64,000 nucleotides of DNA from Rhizobium rosettiformans W3 (GCF_004912135.1 NZ_STGU01000003.1:406959-470958), one strand, 5' to 3'. Shown: positions 17,898 through 26,183, numbered from the stretch's first letter. Notes: a model not told the origin generated them from the letters alone. Numbers and translations are program-made.

Positions 17898-18784
17898 GAA
17901 TTCTTCTCCGAAGTATTGCCGGCAAGCGTGGTCGGCCGGTTGCGGCGACCTGCGCCCTGGCGTTCCAGCAGAACCTTGGCGACAAGCGTCACGAGCGCCA
18001 GCGTCGCGAGGATCGAGGCGGCAGCGAAGGCACCGACGGCGTTATAGTCCTGGTAGAGCAGTTCGATATGCAGCGGCAGCGTGTTGGTCTGGCCGCGGAT
18101 GTTGCCCGAGACGATCGAGACTGCGCCGAATTCACCCATGACACGCGCATTGCAGAGCACCACGCCATAGAGCAGCGCCCATTTGATGTTGGGCAGCGTG
18201 ACCGAGAGGAAGGTGCGCATGCCGCTCGCGCCGAGCGAGGTCGCCGCCTCCTCGAGATCACGCCCCTGCGCCTGCATCAACGGGATCAGCTCGCGCGCCA
18301 CGAAGGGGGCGGTCACGAACATCGAGGCGAGCACGATGCCCGGCAGGGCAAAGAGGATCTTCAGGCCGGCGCTGTCGAGGGCGGGGCCGAAAATGCCCTG
18401 CAGGCCATAGACGAAGAGATAGGCAACGCCGGCGACAACCGGCGAGATCGAGAAGGGGATCTCGATCAGGATGGTCAGCAGTCGCTTGCCACGGAAATCA
18501 TGCTTGGTCAGCGCCCAGGCGGCAGCGACGCCGAAGATCGTGTTGACGGGCACGGCGATCAGCGCCGTCAGCACCGTCAGGCCGATCGCGTGGCGGGTGT
18601 CGGGATCGGTGATGGTCGCCGCGAAGTAGGGTACGCCGCGGCTGAAGGCCTCGATGCCGATGACGGCAAGCGGCGCGACCACGAAAAACAGGACGAGCAG
18701 CAGCACCACGCCGATCAGCGCGTTTTTGAAGAGGGGAGCGTCTCCGACGCGCGGCGGGCGGCGCCCGCTTGTTGCCTGGCTCAT
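17894..18784 (-). CDS. cysW: Sulfate ABC transporter permease CysW
   Basis: Inner-membrane permease of 296 aa with six predicted helices. The permease coupling motif is visible as EAATSLGASGMRTFLSVTLP (about residues 188-207). It lies 4 bases after cysT and overlaps cysA by 4 bases, so the three are tightly coupled. It forms the channel with CysT. Confidence 0.92.
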   Translation of the reverse strand: MSQATSGRRPPRVGDAPLFKNALIGVVLLLVLFFVVAPLAVIGIEAFSRGVPYFAATITDPDTRHAIGLTVLTALIAVPVNTIFGVAAAWALTKHDFRGKRLLTILIEIPFSISPVVAGVAYLFVYGLQGIFGPALDSAGLKILFALPGIVLASMFVTAPFVARELIPLMQAQGRDLEEAATSLGASGMRTFLSVTLPNIKWALLYGVVLCNARVMGEFGAVSIVSGNIRGQTNTLPLHIELLYQDYNAVGAFAAASILATLALVTLVAKVLLERQGAGRRNRPTTLAGNTSEKNS

Positions 18785-18788
18785 GGGT

Positions 18789-19610
18789 TCACCCTTTCAC
18801 CATGTAGCGCAGCGCGCGGGCCTGCAGGTAATTGGTCACGGCCAGCATGACGAAGGCGGCAAACAGCATGACCGAGGCAATCGCCGCCGATGCCGGATAG
18901 TCGTATTCCTCGAGCCGGATGAAGGCGAGGAGCGCCGTGATCTCGGTCGAGAAGGGCTGGTTGCCGGCGATGAAGATGATCGCGCCGAATTCGCCGAGGC
19001 TGCGGGCAAAGGCGAGCGATGTGCCGGCGAGCAGCGCCGGCGTCAGAAGCGGCAGGATCACGCGACGGAAGATGCTCCAGTCGCTGGAGCCCAGCGTCTG
19101 ACCGGCCTCTTCCAGCGCCGGGTCGAGTTCTTCCAGCACCGGCTGCACCGTGCGCACGATGAAGGGCAGGCTGGTGAAGGCCATGGCGACCATGATGCCG
19201 AGAGGGGTATAGGCGACCTTGATGCCGATCTGACCGAGTGCCGAGCCGAACCAGCCGTTGGAGGCAAAGAGAGTCGTCAGCGAAATGCCGGCAACCGCCG
19301 TCGGCAGCGCAAAGGGCAGGTCGACGAGTGCATCGATGATGCGGCGTCCCGGGAAGCGATAGCGCACCAGCACCCAGGCGAGCGCCAGGCCGAACACGAG
19401 GTTGAACAGGGTCGCGACCAGCGCCGAGCCGACCGTCACGCCATAACTTGCCACCGCACGCTCGGAGGAGACGATGCGCCAGTAGTCTGATGGTCCGAGG
19501 CTCGCTGCCTTGAAGATCAGGGCGGCCAGCGGCAATAGGATGATGATCGCGGCATAGACCAGCGTGATCCCGAGGGACAGTCTGAAGCCGGGCAGTACGC
19601 GGCGTTTCAA
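18789..19610 (-). CDS. cysT: Sulfate ABC transporter permease CysT
   Basis: Inner-membrane permease, 273 aa, six predicted helices. The coupling loop reads EEAGQTLGSSDWSIFRRVIL (about residues 145-165). It starts 67 bases after the binding-protein gene, and a strong hairpin lies in that gap. It pairs with CysW to import sulfate or thiosulfate. Confidence 0.92.
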   Translation of the reverse strand: MKRRVLPGFRLSLGITLVYAAIIILLPLAALIFKAASLGPSDYWRIVSSERAVASYGVTVGSALVATLFNLVFGLALAWVLVRYRFPGRRIIDALVDLPFALPTAVAGISLTTLFASNGWFGSALGQIGIKVAYTPLGIMVAMAFTSLPFIVRTVQPVLEELDPALEEAGQTLGSSDWSIFRRVILPLLTPALLAGTSLAFARSLGEFGAIIFIAGNQPFSTEITALLAFIRLEEYDYPASAAIASVMLFAAFVMLAVTNYLQARALRYMVKG

Positions 19611-19629
19611 CGGCGTCGTCCTTTCACGA

Positions 19630-19654
19630 GAAAACCGGCGGATGATCCGCCGGT
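19630..19654 (-). terminator. Attenuator-type hairpin between sbp and cysT
   Basis: Perfect 9-bp inverted repeat ACCGGCGGA/TCCGCCGGT with a 3-base loop. On the transcribed strand it is followed by TTTTC. In this position it would trim or stop part of the transcript after sbp, giving more binding protein than permease, a common arrangement in ABC operons. Confidence 0.65.
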
Positions 19655-19677
19655 CCTGACATCAATCGAGCGCGGTC

Positions 19678-20661
19678 TTAGCGGCTGCCATAGATCCCAT
19701 CAAGGATGCCGCCTTCGGCGAAATGCTCCTTGGAGACCTTGTCCCAGCCACCGAAGACATCCTCAACAGTCACGAGGCGGATCTCGGGGAACTGGTCCTT
19801 GTAGTCGGCAGAGACCTTTTCGTCATGCACGCGGTGACCGAAGTCGGCGGCAATCTTCTGACCTTCCGGCGAATAGAGGAAGTCCAGATACTTCTTCGAA
19901 AGCTCCTGGCTGCCCTTGGCATCGGCGACCTTGTCGACGATGGCGACCGGGAATTCGGCGAGCAGGCTGACCGACGGCACGACCTGCTGATACTTGTCTT
20001 CGCCATACTGCCTGGCGATCGACTTGGTCTCGGCTTCGAAGGTGATGATGACGTCACCGATCTCGCGCTCGACGAAAGTGGTCGTCGCGGCGCGGCCACC
20101 GGTGTCGAAAACCGGCACGTTGTCGAAGATCTTGTCGACGAATTCCGTCACCTTGGCCTCGTCGCCGGCAAACTTCTCTTTCGCGTAAGCGGTCGCCGCC
20201 AGATAGGTGTAGCGGGCATTGCCCGAGGTCTTCGGGTTGGGGAAGATCACCTGGACATCGTCACGGGCGAGATCGTCCCAGTCCTTGATGTTCTTCGGGT
20301 TGCCGGCGCGCACCAGGAAGGACGGGAAGGAGTAGAAAGGCGAGGCGTTGTTGGGGAATTCCGACTGCCAGCCTTCGTTGATGAAGCCGTTCTTGGCGAG
20401 GAATTCGACGTCGGTCACCTGGTTGAAGGTCACCACATCGGCTTCCAGACCTTCGACGATGGCGCGGGCCTGCTTGGAGGTGCCGCCATGCGACTGATCG
20501 ATGGTCACGCCCGGATTGGCCTTGATGAAGGCCTCGTTCTGGGCGGCGAAGATTTCGCGGGCGATGTCGTAGGAGGCGTTCAGCAGCTTGTCAGCGGCGC
20601 TGGCCGAAACCGGCAGGGACAGGGCGACGATGGCTGCGCTCAGGAGGAGGAGGCGTTTCAT
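19678..20661 (-). CDS. sbp: Periplasmic sulfate-binding protein
   Basis: A 327 aa solute-binding protein with a Sec signal peptide (MKRLLLLSAAIVALSLPVSA, cleavage near ASA-AD). The mature start LLNASYDIARE and the stretch DQSHGGTSKQARAIVEGLEAD (split here at its SHGGTSKQ core) match sulfate-binding proteins of the Sbp/CysP type. It is the first gene of the sulfate import operon. Sbp and CysP (thiosulfate) cannot be separated with certainty. Confidence 0.9.
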   Translation of the reverse strand: MKRLLLLSAAIVALSLPVSASAADKLLNASYDIAREIFAAQNEAFIKANPGVTIDQSHGGTSKQARAIVEGLEADVVTFNQVTDVEFLAKNGFINEGWQSEFPNNASPFYSFPSFLVRAGNPKNIKDWDDLARDDVQVIFPNPKTSGNARYTYLAATAYAKEKFAGDEAKVTEFVDKIFDNVPVFDTGGRAATTTFVEREIGDVIITFEAETKSIARQYGEDKYQQVVPSVSLLAEFPVAIVDKVADAKGSQELSKKYLDFLYSPEGQKIAADFGHRVHDEKVSADYKDQFPEIRLVTVEDVFGGWDKVSKEHFAEGGILDGIYGSR

Positions 20662-20715
20662 GAACTTTTCAGTCTCCGGTATGCGGGGGATGGGAATGTG
20701 ACCCGCAAACTAGAG

Positions 20716-20748
20716 GGTCGGCCCGCCTCTTCCGAGGAATGGCCGACC
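20716..20748 (-). promoter_or_regulatory. Hairpin in the 5' leader of the sulfate operon
   Basis: GGTCGGCC at 20741-20748 (read on the minus strand) pairs with GGCCGACC at 20716-20723 across a 17-base loop, about 55 bases before the sbp start. A second small CCCC-GA-GGGG palindrome lies upstream at 20757-20766. The leader is about 145 bases and may be regulated. I cannot match it to a known riboswitch class. Confidence 0.4.
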
Positions 20749-20807
20749 AATGATCACCCCGAGGGGCAAATATCTTTCCGCCTGATGATGCCGGACGGGA
20801 ATGGGAA

Positions 20808-21689
20808 TCAGCGCGTGGGAACCGGCACTTCGCCGCGATAGTCGTAGAAGCCGCGGCCGGACTTGCGCCCGAGCCAGCCGGCCTCGACATATTTGACCAG
20901 CAGCGGGCAGGGGCGATACTTCGAGTCCGACAGGCCCTCATGCAGCACCTGCATGATCGAAAGACACGTGTCGAGACCGATGAAGTCTGCGAGCTGCAGC
21001 GGCCCCATCGGGTGGTTGGCGCCGAGCTTCATCGCCGTGTCGATCGCCTCGACGGAGCCCACGCCCTCATACAACGTGTAGATCGCCTCGTTGATCATCG
21101 GCAGCAGGATGCGGTTGACGATGAAGGCCGGGAAGTCTTCCGCCACCGTGATCGTCTTGTCGAGCGAGGAGACGAACTCCTTCGCCGTCTTGAAAGTCGT
21201 CTCGTCGGTCGCGATGCCGCGCACCAGCTCGACCAGCTTCATCACCGGGACCGGGTTCATGAAATGGATGCCCATGAAGCGTTCCGGCCGGTCGGTGGCC
21301 GAGGCAAGCCGGGTGATCGAGAGCGAGGAGGTGTTGGTGGCAATCAGCGCCTCGGGCTTCAAGACCGGGCACAGCGTCGCAAAGATCTTGCGCTTGACAG
21401 TTTCGTCTTCGGTCGCCGCTTCGATGACGAGGTCGGCCGGGGCGAGGTCGTTGACATCGGCAGAGCCGGAAATCAGGGCGAGCGCGTCCTTGCGCTGCTC
21501 GTCGGTGATCTTGCCGTTGGTCACCTGGCGGGCGAGATTGCCGTTGATGGTGGCGAGCCCTGCCTCGATCCGCTCCTTGGAGAGGTCGTACATCGTGACC
21601 TTGTAGCCGGCGGCGGCGGAGACCTGCGCGATGCCGCAGCCCATCTGGCCGGCACCCACGACACCCACATTGCTGATCTTGTCCGTCAT
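20808..21689 (-). CDS. hbd: 3-hydroxybutyryl-CoA dehydrogenase
   Basis: NAD-dependent oxidation of 3-hydroxyacyl-CoA, for fatty acid or polyhydroxybutyrate-linked metabolism. The 293 aa protein has the Rossmann motif GVVGAGQMGCGIAQ at the N-terminus. The family signature GIHFMNPVPVMKLVELV is at about 140-156, and catalytic-domain text such as NHPMGPLQLADFIGLD near 230. ATG 21689 is preferred over an upstream in-frame start at 21704 because AGGAG lies seven bases before it. It sits downstream of etfBA on the same strand, with a hairpin between. Confidence 0.9.
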   Translation of the reverse strand: MTDKISNVGVVGAGQMGCGIAQVSAAAGYKVTMYDLSKERIEAGLATINGNLARQVTNGKITDEQRKDALALISGSADVNDLAPADLVIEAATEDETVKRKIFATLCPVLKPEALIATNTSSLSITRLASATDRPERFMGIHFMNPVPVMKLVELVRGIATDETTFKTAKEFVSSLDKTITVAEDFPAFIVNRILLPMINEAIYTLYEGVGSVEAIDTAMKLGANHPMGPLQLADFIGLDTCLSIMQVLHEGLSDSKYRPCPLLVKYVEAGWLGRKSGRGFYDYRGEVPVPTR

Positions 21690-21739
21690 CGTCTCGCTCC
21701 TCACCCGTTCTCGTCTTCACTCAAGAAGATGGCACCGAC

Positions 21740-21772
21740 AAAAATGCCGGACCCGCTCATCACGGACCCGGC
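21740..21772 (-). terminator. Terminator after etfBA
   Basis: On the minus strand GCCGG/CCGGC arms (with additional CCG/CGG pairing inside) are followed by ATTTTTG. It lies between the etfA stop and the hbd start, so much of the etfBA transcript probably ends here. Confidence 0.5.
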
Positions 21773-21830
21773 TGATTGATAGACCGCAAACCGGTCTTTG
21801 ACCAGTCCTTTCGCAGCTGCGAGATGGCGC

Positions 21831-22760
21831 TCAGAGCGCCTTCTCGAGCTCCGGCAGGGCCTCGAAAATGTCGGCGACGAGGCCGTAATCGGCGACCTGG
21901 AAGATCGGCGCTTCCTCGTCCTTGTTGATCGCGACGATGACCTTCGAGTCCTTCATGCCGGCGAGGTGCTGGATCGCACCGGAGATGCCGCAGGCGATGT
22001 AGAGCTGCGGGGCGACGACCTTACCGGTCTGGCCGACCTGCCAGTCGTTCGGCGCGTAGCCGGCATCGACGGCCGCGCGCGAGGCACCAACGGCAGCACC
22101 GAGCTTGTCGGCCACGGGCAGGATCACTTCCTGGAACTTCTCCGAGGAGCCGAGCGCGCGGCCACCGGAGATGATGATCTTGGCAGACGCCAGTTCCGGG
22201 CGGTCGGACGAGGACAGCGCGTCGGAGACGTGGCTGGAAACGCCGGGATTTGCGGCAGCAGCAACCGTCTCGACAGCAGCCGAACCACCTTCGCCAGCAG
22301 CAGCGAAGGAAGCGGTACGCACCGTGATGACCTTCTTGGCATCGGTCGACTGCACGGTCTGGATGGCGTTGCCGGCATAGATCGGACGCTTGAAGGTGTC
22401 CGCCGAAACCACCTCGATGATTTCCGAGACCTGCATCACGTCGAGCAGGGCTGCAACCCGGGGTGCGACGTTCTTGCCGACCGAAGTCGCGGCCGCGATG
22501 ATCGTGTCGTAGGAGCCAGCGAGCGAGACGATGAGAGCCGCCAGCGGCTCTGCCAGGTTGTTGGCGAGCGAGGCGTCGTCGGCGAGCAGCACCTTGGAGA
22601 CGCCGGAAAGCTTGGCAGCGGCATCGGCGGCAGCCTTGGCGCCGGAGCCGGCGACCAGCACATGCACATCACCACCGATCTGGGTCGCCGCCGTCAGGGC
22701 CTTGGCGGTCTGTTCGGAGACGGTCGCGTTGTCGTGTTCTGCGAGAAGAAGAATAGCCAT
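21831..22760 (-). CDS. etfA: Electron transfer flavoprotein, alpha subunit
   Basis: Carries FAD and passes electrons from acyl-CoA dehydrogenases to ETF-ubiquinone oxidoreductase. The 309 aa protein starts [11 protein letters not shown]. The C-terminal FAD domain has [20 protein letters not shown] and [19 protein letters not shown], the family signature. An AGGAG precedes ATG 22760; the extended frame to 22820 is not used. It lies 25 bases after etfB. Confidence 0.95.
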   Translation of the reverse strand: MAILLLAEHDNATVSEQTAKALTAATQIGGDVHVLVAGSGAKAAADAAAKLSGVSKVLLADDASLANNLAEPLAALIVSLAGSYDTIIAAATSVGKNVAPRVAALLDVMQVSEIIEVVSADTFKRPIYAGNAIQTVQSTDAKKVITVRTASFAAAGEGGSAAVETVAAAANPGVSSHVSDALSSSDRPELASAKIIISGGRALGSSEKFQEVILPVADKLGAAVGASRAAVDAGYAPNDWQVGQTGKVVAPQLYIACGISGAIQHLAGMKDSKVIVAINKDEEAPIFQVADYGLVADIFEALPELEKAL

Positions 22761-22785
22761 TTTATGTTTCTCCTGTCCGTTCCGC

Positions 22786-23535
22786 TTACAATACGCCGGC
22801 TTCGTTCTTGAGCTTGTCAACCAGCTCGGCCACCGTCTTCACCTTGATGCCCGCCTTGCGGCCACCCGGCTCCTCGGTCTTCAGAACCTTCAGGCGCGGA
22901 GCAACGTCGACGCCGAAGTCGGCCGGAGCCTTCTTGTCGAGCGGCTTCTTCTTGGCCTTCATGATGTTCGGCAGCGAGGCATAACGGGGCTCGTTGAGGC
23001 GCAGGTCGGTGGTGACGATCGCCGGGAGCTTGACGTCGATGGTCTGCAGACCGCCGTCGACTTCGCGGGTCACGGTTGCCTTGTCGGCGCCGAGTTCGAG
23101 CTTGGAGGCAAACGTCGCCTGACCCCAGCCGAGGAGCGCTGCCAGCATCTGGCCGGTCTGGTTCGAATCGTCGTCGATCGCCTGCTTGCCGACGATGACG
23201 AGGCCCGGAGCTTCGGCTTCCACCACGCCCTTCAGGAGCTTGGCAACGGCGAGCGGCTCGACGGTTTCATCTGTCTCGATCAGGATGCCGCGATCGGCGC
23301 CCATGGCAAGGGCGGTGCGCAGTGTCTCTTCAGCCTTGGCCGGGCCGATCGAAACGACGACCACTTCCTCAGCCTTGCCGGCTTCCTTCAGACGCAGTGC
23401 CTCCTCGACGGAGATCTCGTCGAAGGGGTTCATGGACATCTTGACGTTGGCGAGCTCGACGCCGGAACCATCTGGCTTGACGCGGATCTTGACGTTGTAA
23501 TCCACAACCCGCTTGACTGGGACGAGTATCTTCAT
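22786..23535 (-). CDS. etfB: Electron transfer flavoprotein, beta subunit
   Basis: Beta subunit of ETF, 249 aa, binding AMP and docking to acyl-CoA dehydrogenases. The start [17 protein letters not shown] and the ETF signature around [20 protein letters not shown] are visible, as is the recognition-loop text [19 protein letters not shown]. It is first in the etfBA operon. A promoter overlapping a perfect inverted repeat lies about 120-150 bases upstream. Confidence 0.95.
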   Translation of the reverse strand: MKILVPVKRVVDYNVKIRVKPDGSGVELANVKMSMNPFDEISVEEALRLKEAGKAEEVVVVSIGPAKAEETLRTALAMGADRGILIETDETVEPLAVAKLLKGVVEAEAPGLVIVGKQAIDDDSNQTGQMLAALLGWGQATFASKLELGADKATVTREVDGGLQTIDVKLPAIVTTDLRLNEPRYASLPNIMKAKKKPLDKKAPADFGVDVAPRLKVLKTEEPGGRKAGIKVKTVAELVDKLKNEAGVL

Positions 23536-23657
23536 GGGTTCCTCTCTTCAAATCTTCCGCCGGAAAATGCGCTCACATGCGCTCCGCCGTTTGTCGATTG
23601 GCGACATCGATACGCATTTTTTCCCCAAACACAACGATCGATGCCGTTTGGCCGACA

Positions 23658-23687
23658 GCAATAATTGACGTTGACGTCCACGTCAAC
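23658..23687 (-). promoter_or_regulatory. etfBA promoter overlapping an 18-bp operator
   Basis: On the minus strand TTGACG and TATTGC are separated by exactly 17 bases, a good sigma70 promoter pair. A perfect inverted repeat, GTTGACGT-CC-ACGTCAAC at 23670-23687, covers the -35 and most of the spacer. Such palindromes with ACGT half-sites resemble operators of MerR-family regulators of acyl-CoA and branched-chain amino acid breakdown (LiuR type). The promoter geometry is observed; the regulator is inferred. Confidence 0.6.
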
Positions 23688-23709
23688 CAGTGCGGTCCGC
23701 GACCTCTTG

Positions 23710-24567
23710 TCATCGTCCCCAATGGGTGACCTTGCGAACCGGTTGCTGCGCCGGCCTTTCCCGCGTGTTTGCGGTGGCCGGCACGTCTCCCTCCGATGCG
23801 GACGTTGAAGATCGTTGTCCCCAGGGACCAACGGTCGCGACATCCACGGAGGGTGCGGCATGCCGGACGGCCTTGGGCGTCACGATCGCGCGATCGAAGA
23901 GCGGCACGCCCGGACGTCGCAAAAAGAGCACCAGGACCGCCCCGACGATGATGCCGCCGACATGGGCGCCCCAGGAGACATTGCTCTCGCCGTCGATCAC
24001 CAGCATGACGAATTGCTGCCCGACCCAGAAGAGAAGCCGAATGAAGGCCGGCAGCGGCAGGGGAAAGCGCATGAAGACCAGCACCCAGACACGCACCTTC
24101 GGATGCAGCATCAAATAGGCGGCCACCACGCCCGAGACCGCGCCGGACGCCCCGATCAGCGGCGCCTGGCTCGTCGGCAGCACCAGGCCATGCAACAGCG
24201 CACCGGCTGCGGCGCAGGCGAGGTAGAACAGCAGAAACTTGAAGTGCCCCATGGCATCCTCGACATTGTCGCCGAAGACCCAGAGGAAAAGCATGTTGGA
24301 GCCCAGATGCAGCCAGCTCCCATGCAGGAAGGAGTAGGTGATGTAGGTCGCGCCTTCCGGCACCAGCACCAGCGACGGATCGAGCGTCGCCCCGCCCAGG
24401 AGGATCGCCGGGATGAAGCCGAGGCCATAGACCCCCAGCTCATAAGCGGCATCCGGCATCACGCTCGCCAGCGTATAGGTGATCACATTCGCTGCAATCA
24501 GCCCCAGCGTCACATATTGCTTGCGAATGTGCTTGAGCGCGTTTCGGTCATGCAGGGGAATGAACAT
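23710..24567 (-). CDS. Rhomboid family intramembrane serine protease
   Basis: A 285 aa polytopic membrane protein with about six helices. The catalytic serine is in LIGASGAVSGVVAAY (GASG, about residue 136), and the catalytic histidine in SWGAHVGGIIVGAV (about residue 207). The loop-1 text SWLHLGSNMLFLWVFGDNVE is typical of bacterial rhomboids. The last 60 residues are polar, hydrophilic and probably disordered. All catalytic residues are present, so it should be active. Substrate unknown. Confidence 0.9.
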   Translation of the reverse strand: MFIPLHDRNALKHIRKQYVTLGLIAANVITYTLASVMPDAAYELGVYGLGFIPAILLGGATLDPSLVLVPEGATYITYSFLHGSWLHLGSNMLFLWVFGDNVEDAMGHFKFLLFYLACAAAGALLHGLVLPTSQAPLIGASGAVSGVVAAYLMLHPKVRVWVLVFMRFPLPLPAFIRLLFWVGQQFVMLVIDGESNVSWGAHVGGIIVGAVLVLFLRRPGVPLFDRAIVTPKAVRHAAPSVDVATVGPWGQRSSTSASEGDVPATANTRERPAQQPVRKVTHWGR

Positions 24568-24659
24568 CGCGCCTCGTCGGTTCGCCGGAATGGGGTCGGA
24601 GGATGCTAGCGCAGCTTGGGGGATGGGGACAGGGGGAAAGGTGCGTGCGGCGGCTCCCC

Positions 24660-24745
24660 CCTCTCCCCTTGTGGAGAGGTTACAAAATCGAAGGCTTAGC
24701 CCGATCAGGGCTAAACTTCAGATTTTGTTGGTGAGGGGATCGGTT
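24660..24745 (+). repeat. Mosaic palindromic repeat, copy A
   Basis: An 86-base element with a palindromic core at 24682-24728 (ACAAAATC near one end, GATTTTGT at the other, AGCCC/GGGCT centre), flanked by CTCCCCTTGTGGAGAGG and GTGAGGGGATCGG. An inverted and nearly identical copy lies at 26098-26183. It resembles the intergenic mosaic elements described in rhizobia. Confidence 0.7.
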
Positions 24746-24824
24746 CGGCTGGTGCTGACATTACCGAGCCCTCCCCCTCGCGAAATCTCAAGGTTTGGCC
24801 GGGCATGCCGAGGCTTGTGACTGG

Positions 24825-24847
24825 ATCCTCGGGTCAAGCCCGAGGAT
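24825..24847. repeat. Short palindromic repeat, copy 1
   Basis: Perfect 9-bp arms ATCCTCGGG/CCCGAGGAT around TCAAG. The same unit, inverted, occurs at 24941-24963. This is a common kind of extragenic palindrome in alphaproteobacteria. Confidence 0.75.
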
Positions 24848-24940
24848 GACGGAGTGTGAGGGGAGCTACAGGTATCCTCCGCCACCGTTTCGATCGCACA
24901 ACGCTCGAGGAGAATACCTTCTCCCGCGCGAGAGGTCGTC

Positions 24941-24963
24941 ATCCTCGGGCTTGACCCGAGGAT
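24941..24963. repeat. Short palindromic repeat, copy 2
   Basis: Perfect 9-bp arms ATCCTCGGG/CCCGAGGAT around CTTGA, in inverted orientation relative to 24825-24847. Together the two copies could form a cruciform or long hairpin spanning about 139 bases. Confidence 0.75.
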
Positions 24964-25031
24964 CCAAATACAAGCCCGCCAATAGATGGCTGCCGCCCTT
25001 GCCGCCTCTGCCCCTCATCCGCCTGCCGGCA

Positions 25032-25107
25032 CCTTCTCCCCGCAGGCGGGGAGAAGGCCACGACGGCCAACGCTTGCGCCCCCCTCTCCCCGCCTGCGGG
25101 GAGAGGG
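25032..25107. repeat. Double GC-rich palindrome (RIME-like)
   Basis: Two perfect palindromes 24 bases apart. The first (25032-25057) has 12-base arms ending CCCCGC/GCGGGG with loop AG. The second (25082-25107) also has 12-base arms, with loop CT. Paired CTCCCCGC palindromes like these are typical of the rhizobial intergenic mosaic element family; assignment to a named family is by resemblance only. Confidence 0.65.
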
Positions 25108-25247
25108 TAGGGTGAGGGGCAAAGCCACGCATTCGAAGCCAACTTCCGAAAAAAAGGGGGACGTCCCGCAGCGATTCCTCAACAAAATCAAACGCACACA
25201 CATTTTTTCATCCCCGCCCATTTCCACCCTCTTATCCTAATCCCCGT

Positions 25248-25802
25248 CCCGCCCTCGGATACACCTGACGATGCGGTGTCAGGCGAGGCGGGGCCGGCGC
25301 CGGGATGGAGGGTTGTCGCAGATCCAAAATCCCGGCCCGCTGCAACGGTCTCCCTCCGGACGAGGGGCTGGTAACGAAGGTGATGGGGTCGGATGCTCTC
25401 GTCACCGGATACCCCGATCGGAAGGACGTGCCTTAGAGGCACACAGACAAGGCGCCCACGCCGTCGCGAACATCACCAGACGGCGGGGCGACAAAGACGG
25501 CGGGGATGAGGGCCGAGGTCGAAAATGACCGAGAGCCGCATCCCCCGGGCGAGGGGCCGGTCGGTATGGTGCACCATCCGCCGGGAACCTCCCGGGCCAC
25601 CGGCCAGGCTCTGGCAGACATTCCGCAAGGAGGCCTCTGCCAAAGCCGGACCCGCGCCCGGTCGAACGTCGGACGGATCGAAGGATCGTCACGACGCCCG
25701 TCGCCGCCTTGCCAGAGAGACGCATGCAGCCGGAATAGACGCCGAACGAGGCGCCGGAAGGAGCCACATACATACTTAGACAGGTTGCTTCTGGCGCCTC
25801 GT
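25248..25802 (+). ncRNA. Candidate structured non-coding RNA or large structured repeat
   Basis: A roughly 555-base block with no credible gene but dense local complementarity. Helices I can pair by eye: 25248-25257/25284-25292; 25264-25269/25278-25283; 25299-25306/25329-25336; 25428-25433/25437-25442; 25459-25465/25479-25485; 25502-25508/25539-25545 with an inner GGTC/GACC; 25555-25561/25599-25605 enclosing CCGGGA/TCCCGG; 25612-25618/25636-25642 enclosing a TCC-GCAA-GGA hairpin; and a 15-bp stem 25746-25760/25788-25802. Two pairs are G-U only if the plus strand is transcribed. No clear promoter is seen. It could instead be a decayed or repeated element. Function unknown. Confidence 0.35.
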
Positions 25803-25880
25803 CCGAGACAAGTTCGACCCACCCGGAGGGAGATGATCCCGACCGGCGGCGAAGCTTGGGTTTCTTGACAGTTCGGTGTC

Positions 25881-25970
25881 ACCTCCCCCCGATGTGGGGG
25901 AGGACGGAAAATCGAAGGCTTAGGCGAGCGCAAGCCGCCTAAACTTCAGATTTTCCTGGTGAGGGGATCC
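25881..25970 (+). repeat. Mosaic palindromic repeat, copy B
   Basis: An element of about 90 bases related to copy A: it shares AAAATCGAAGGCTTAG and AAACTTCAGATTTT and the GGTGAGGGGATC end, but has the centre GGCGAGCGCAAGCCGCC. It starts with a CTCCCCCC/GGGGGAGG palindrome. It lies directly after the structured block and is inverted relative to copy C. Confidence 0.65.
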
Positions 25971-25989
25971 GTGCTGCGGGCACGGGATA

Positions 25990-26081
25990 ACCGACCCCCT
26001 CACTTGCGATTTCAGATGTTTAGGCGGCTTGCGCTCGCCTAATTCATCGAAATCGCTTTCTCCCCCACCAAGGGAGGAGAT
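25990..26081 (-). repeat. Mosaic palindromic repeat, copy C
   Basis: Related to copy B and in opposite orientation: the same GGCGGCTTGCGCTCGCC centre flanked by GCGATTTCAGATG and CATCGAAATCGC. B and C are about 20 bases apart, so this strand can fold into a large compound hairpin. Confidence 0.65.
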
Positions 26082-26097
26082 GGGAACCCGCCACCAC

Positions 26098-26183
26098 AAC
26101 CGATCCCCTCACCAACAAAATCTGAGGTTTAGCCCTGATCGGGCCAAGCCCTCGATTTTGTAACCTCGCCCACAAGGGGAGAG
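26098..26183 (-). repeat. Mosaic palindromic repeat, copy D
   Basis: Inverted near-copy of A over 86 bases, including the AACCGATCCCCTCACC end, the ACAAAATC/GATTTTGT core ends and CACAAGGGGAGAG. Copies A and D bracket the 1.5-kb gene-free interval in inverted orientation. Confidence 0.7.

Noticed and set aside
24825..25107. Regularly spaced palindromes considered as a CRISPR array
   Set aside because: Only two copies of each unit, in inverted rather than direct orientation, no uniform spacers and no cas genes in the window.
25248..25802. RNase P RNA, tmRNA or 6S RNA identity for the structured block
   Set aside because: The conserved RNase P core (GAGGAAAGTCCG type), a tmRNA tag frame and a 6S-like single long bulged helix are not found.
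25402..25868. Open frames of about 120 aa on both strands inside the structured block
   Set aside because: They overlap each other on opposite strands, lack convincing ribosome sites and are Arg/Pro/Gly-biased as expected of shadow frames in GC-rich DNA; helices explain the sequence better.
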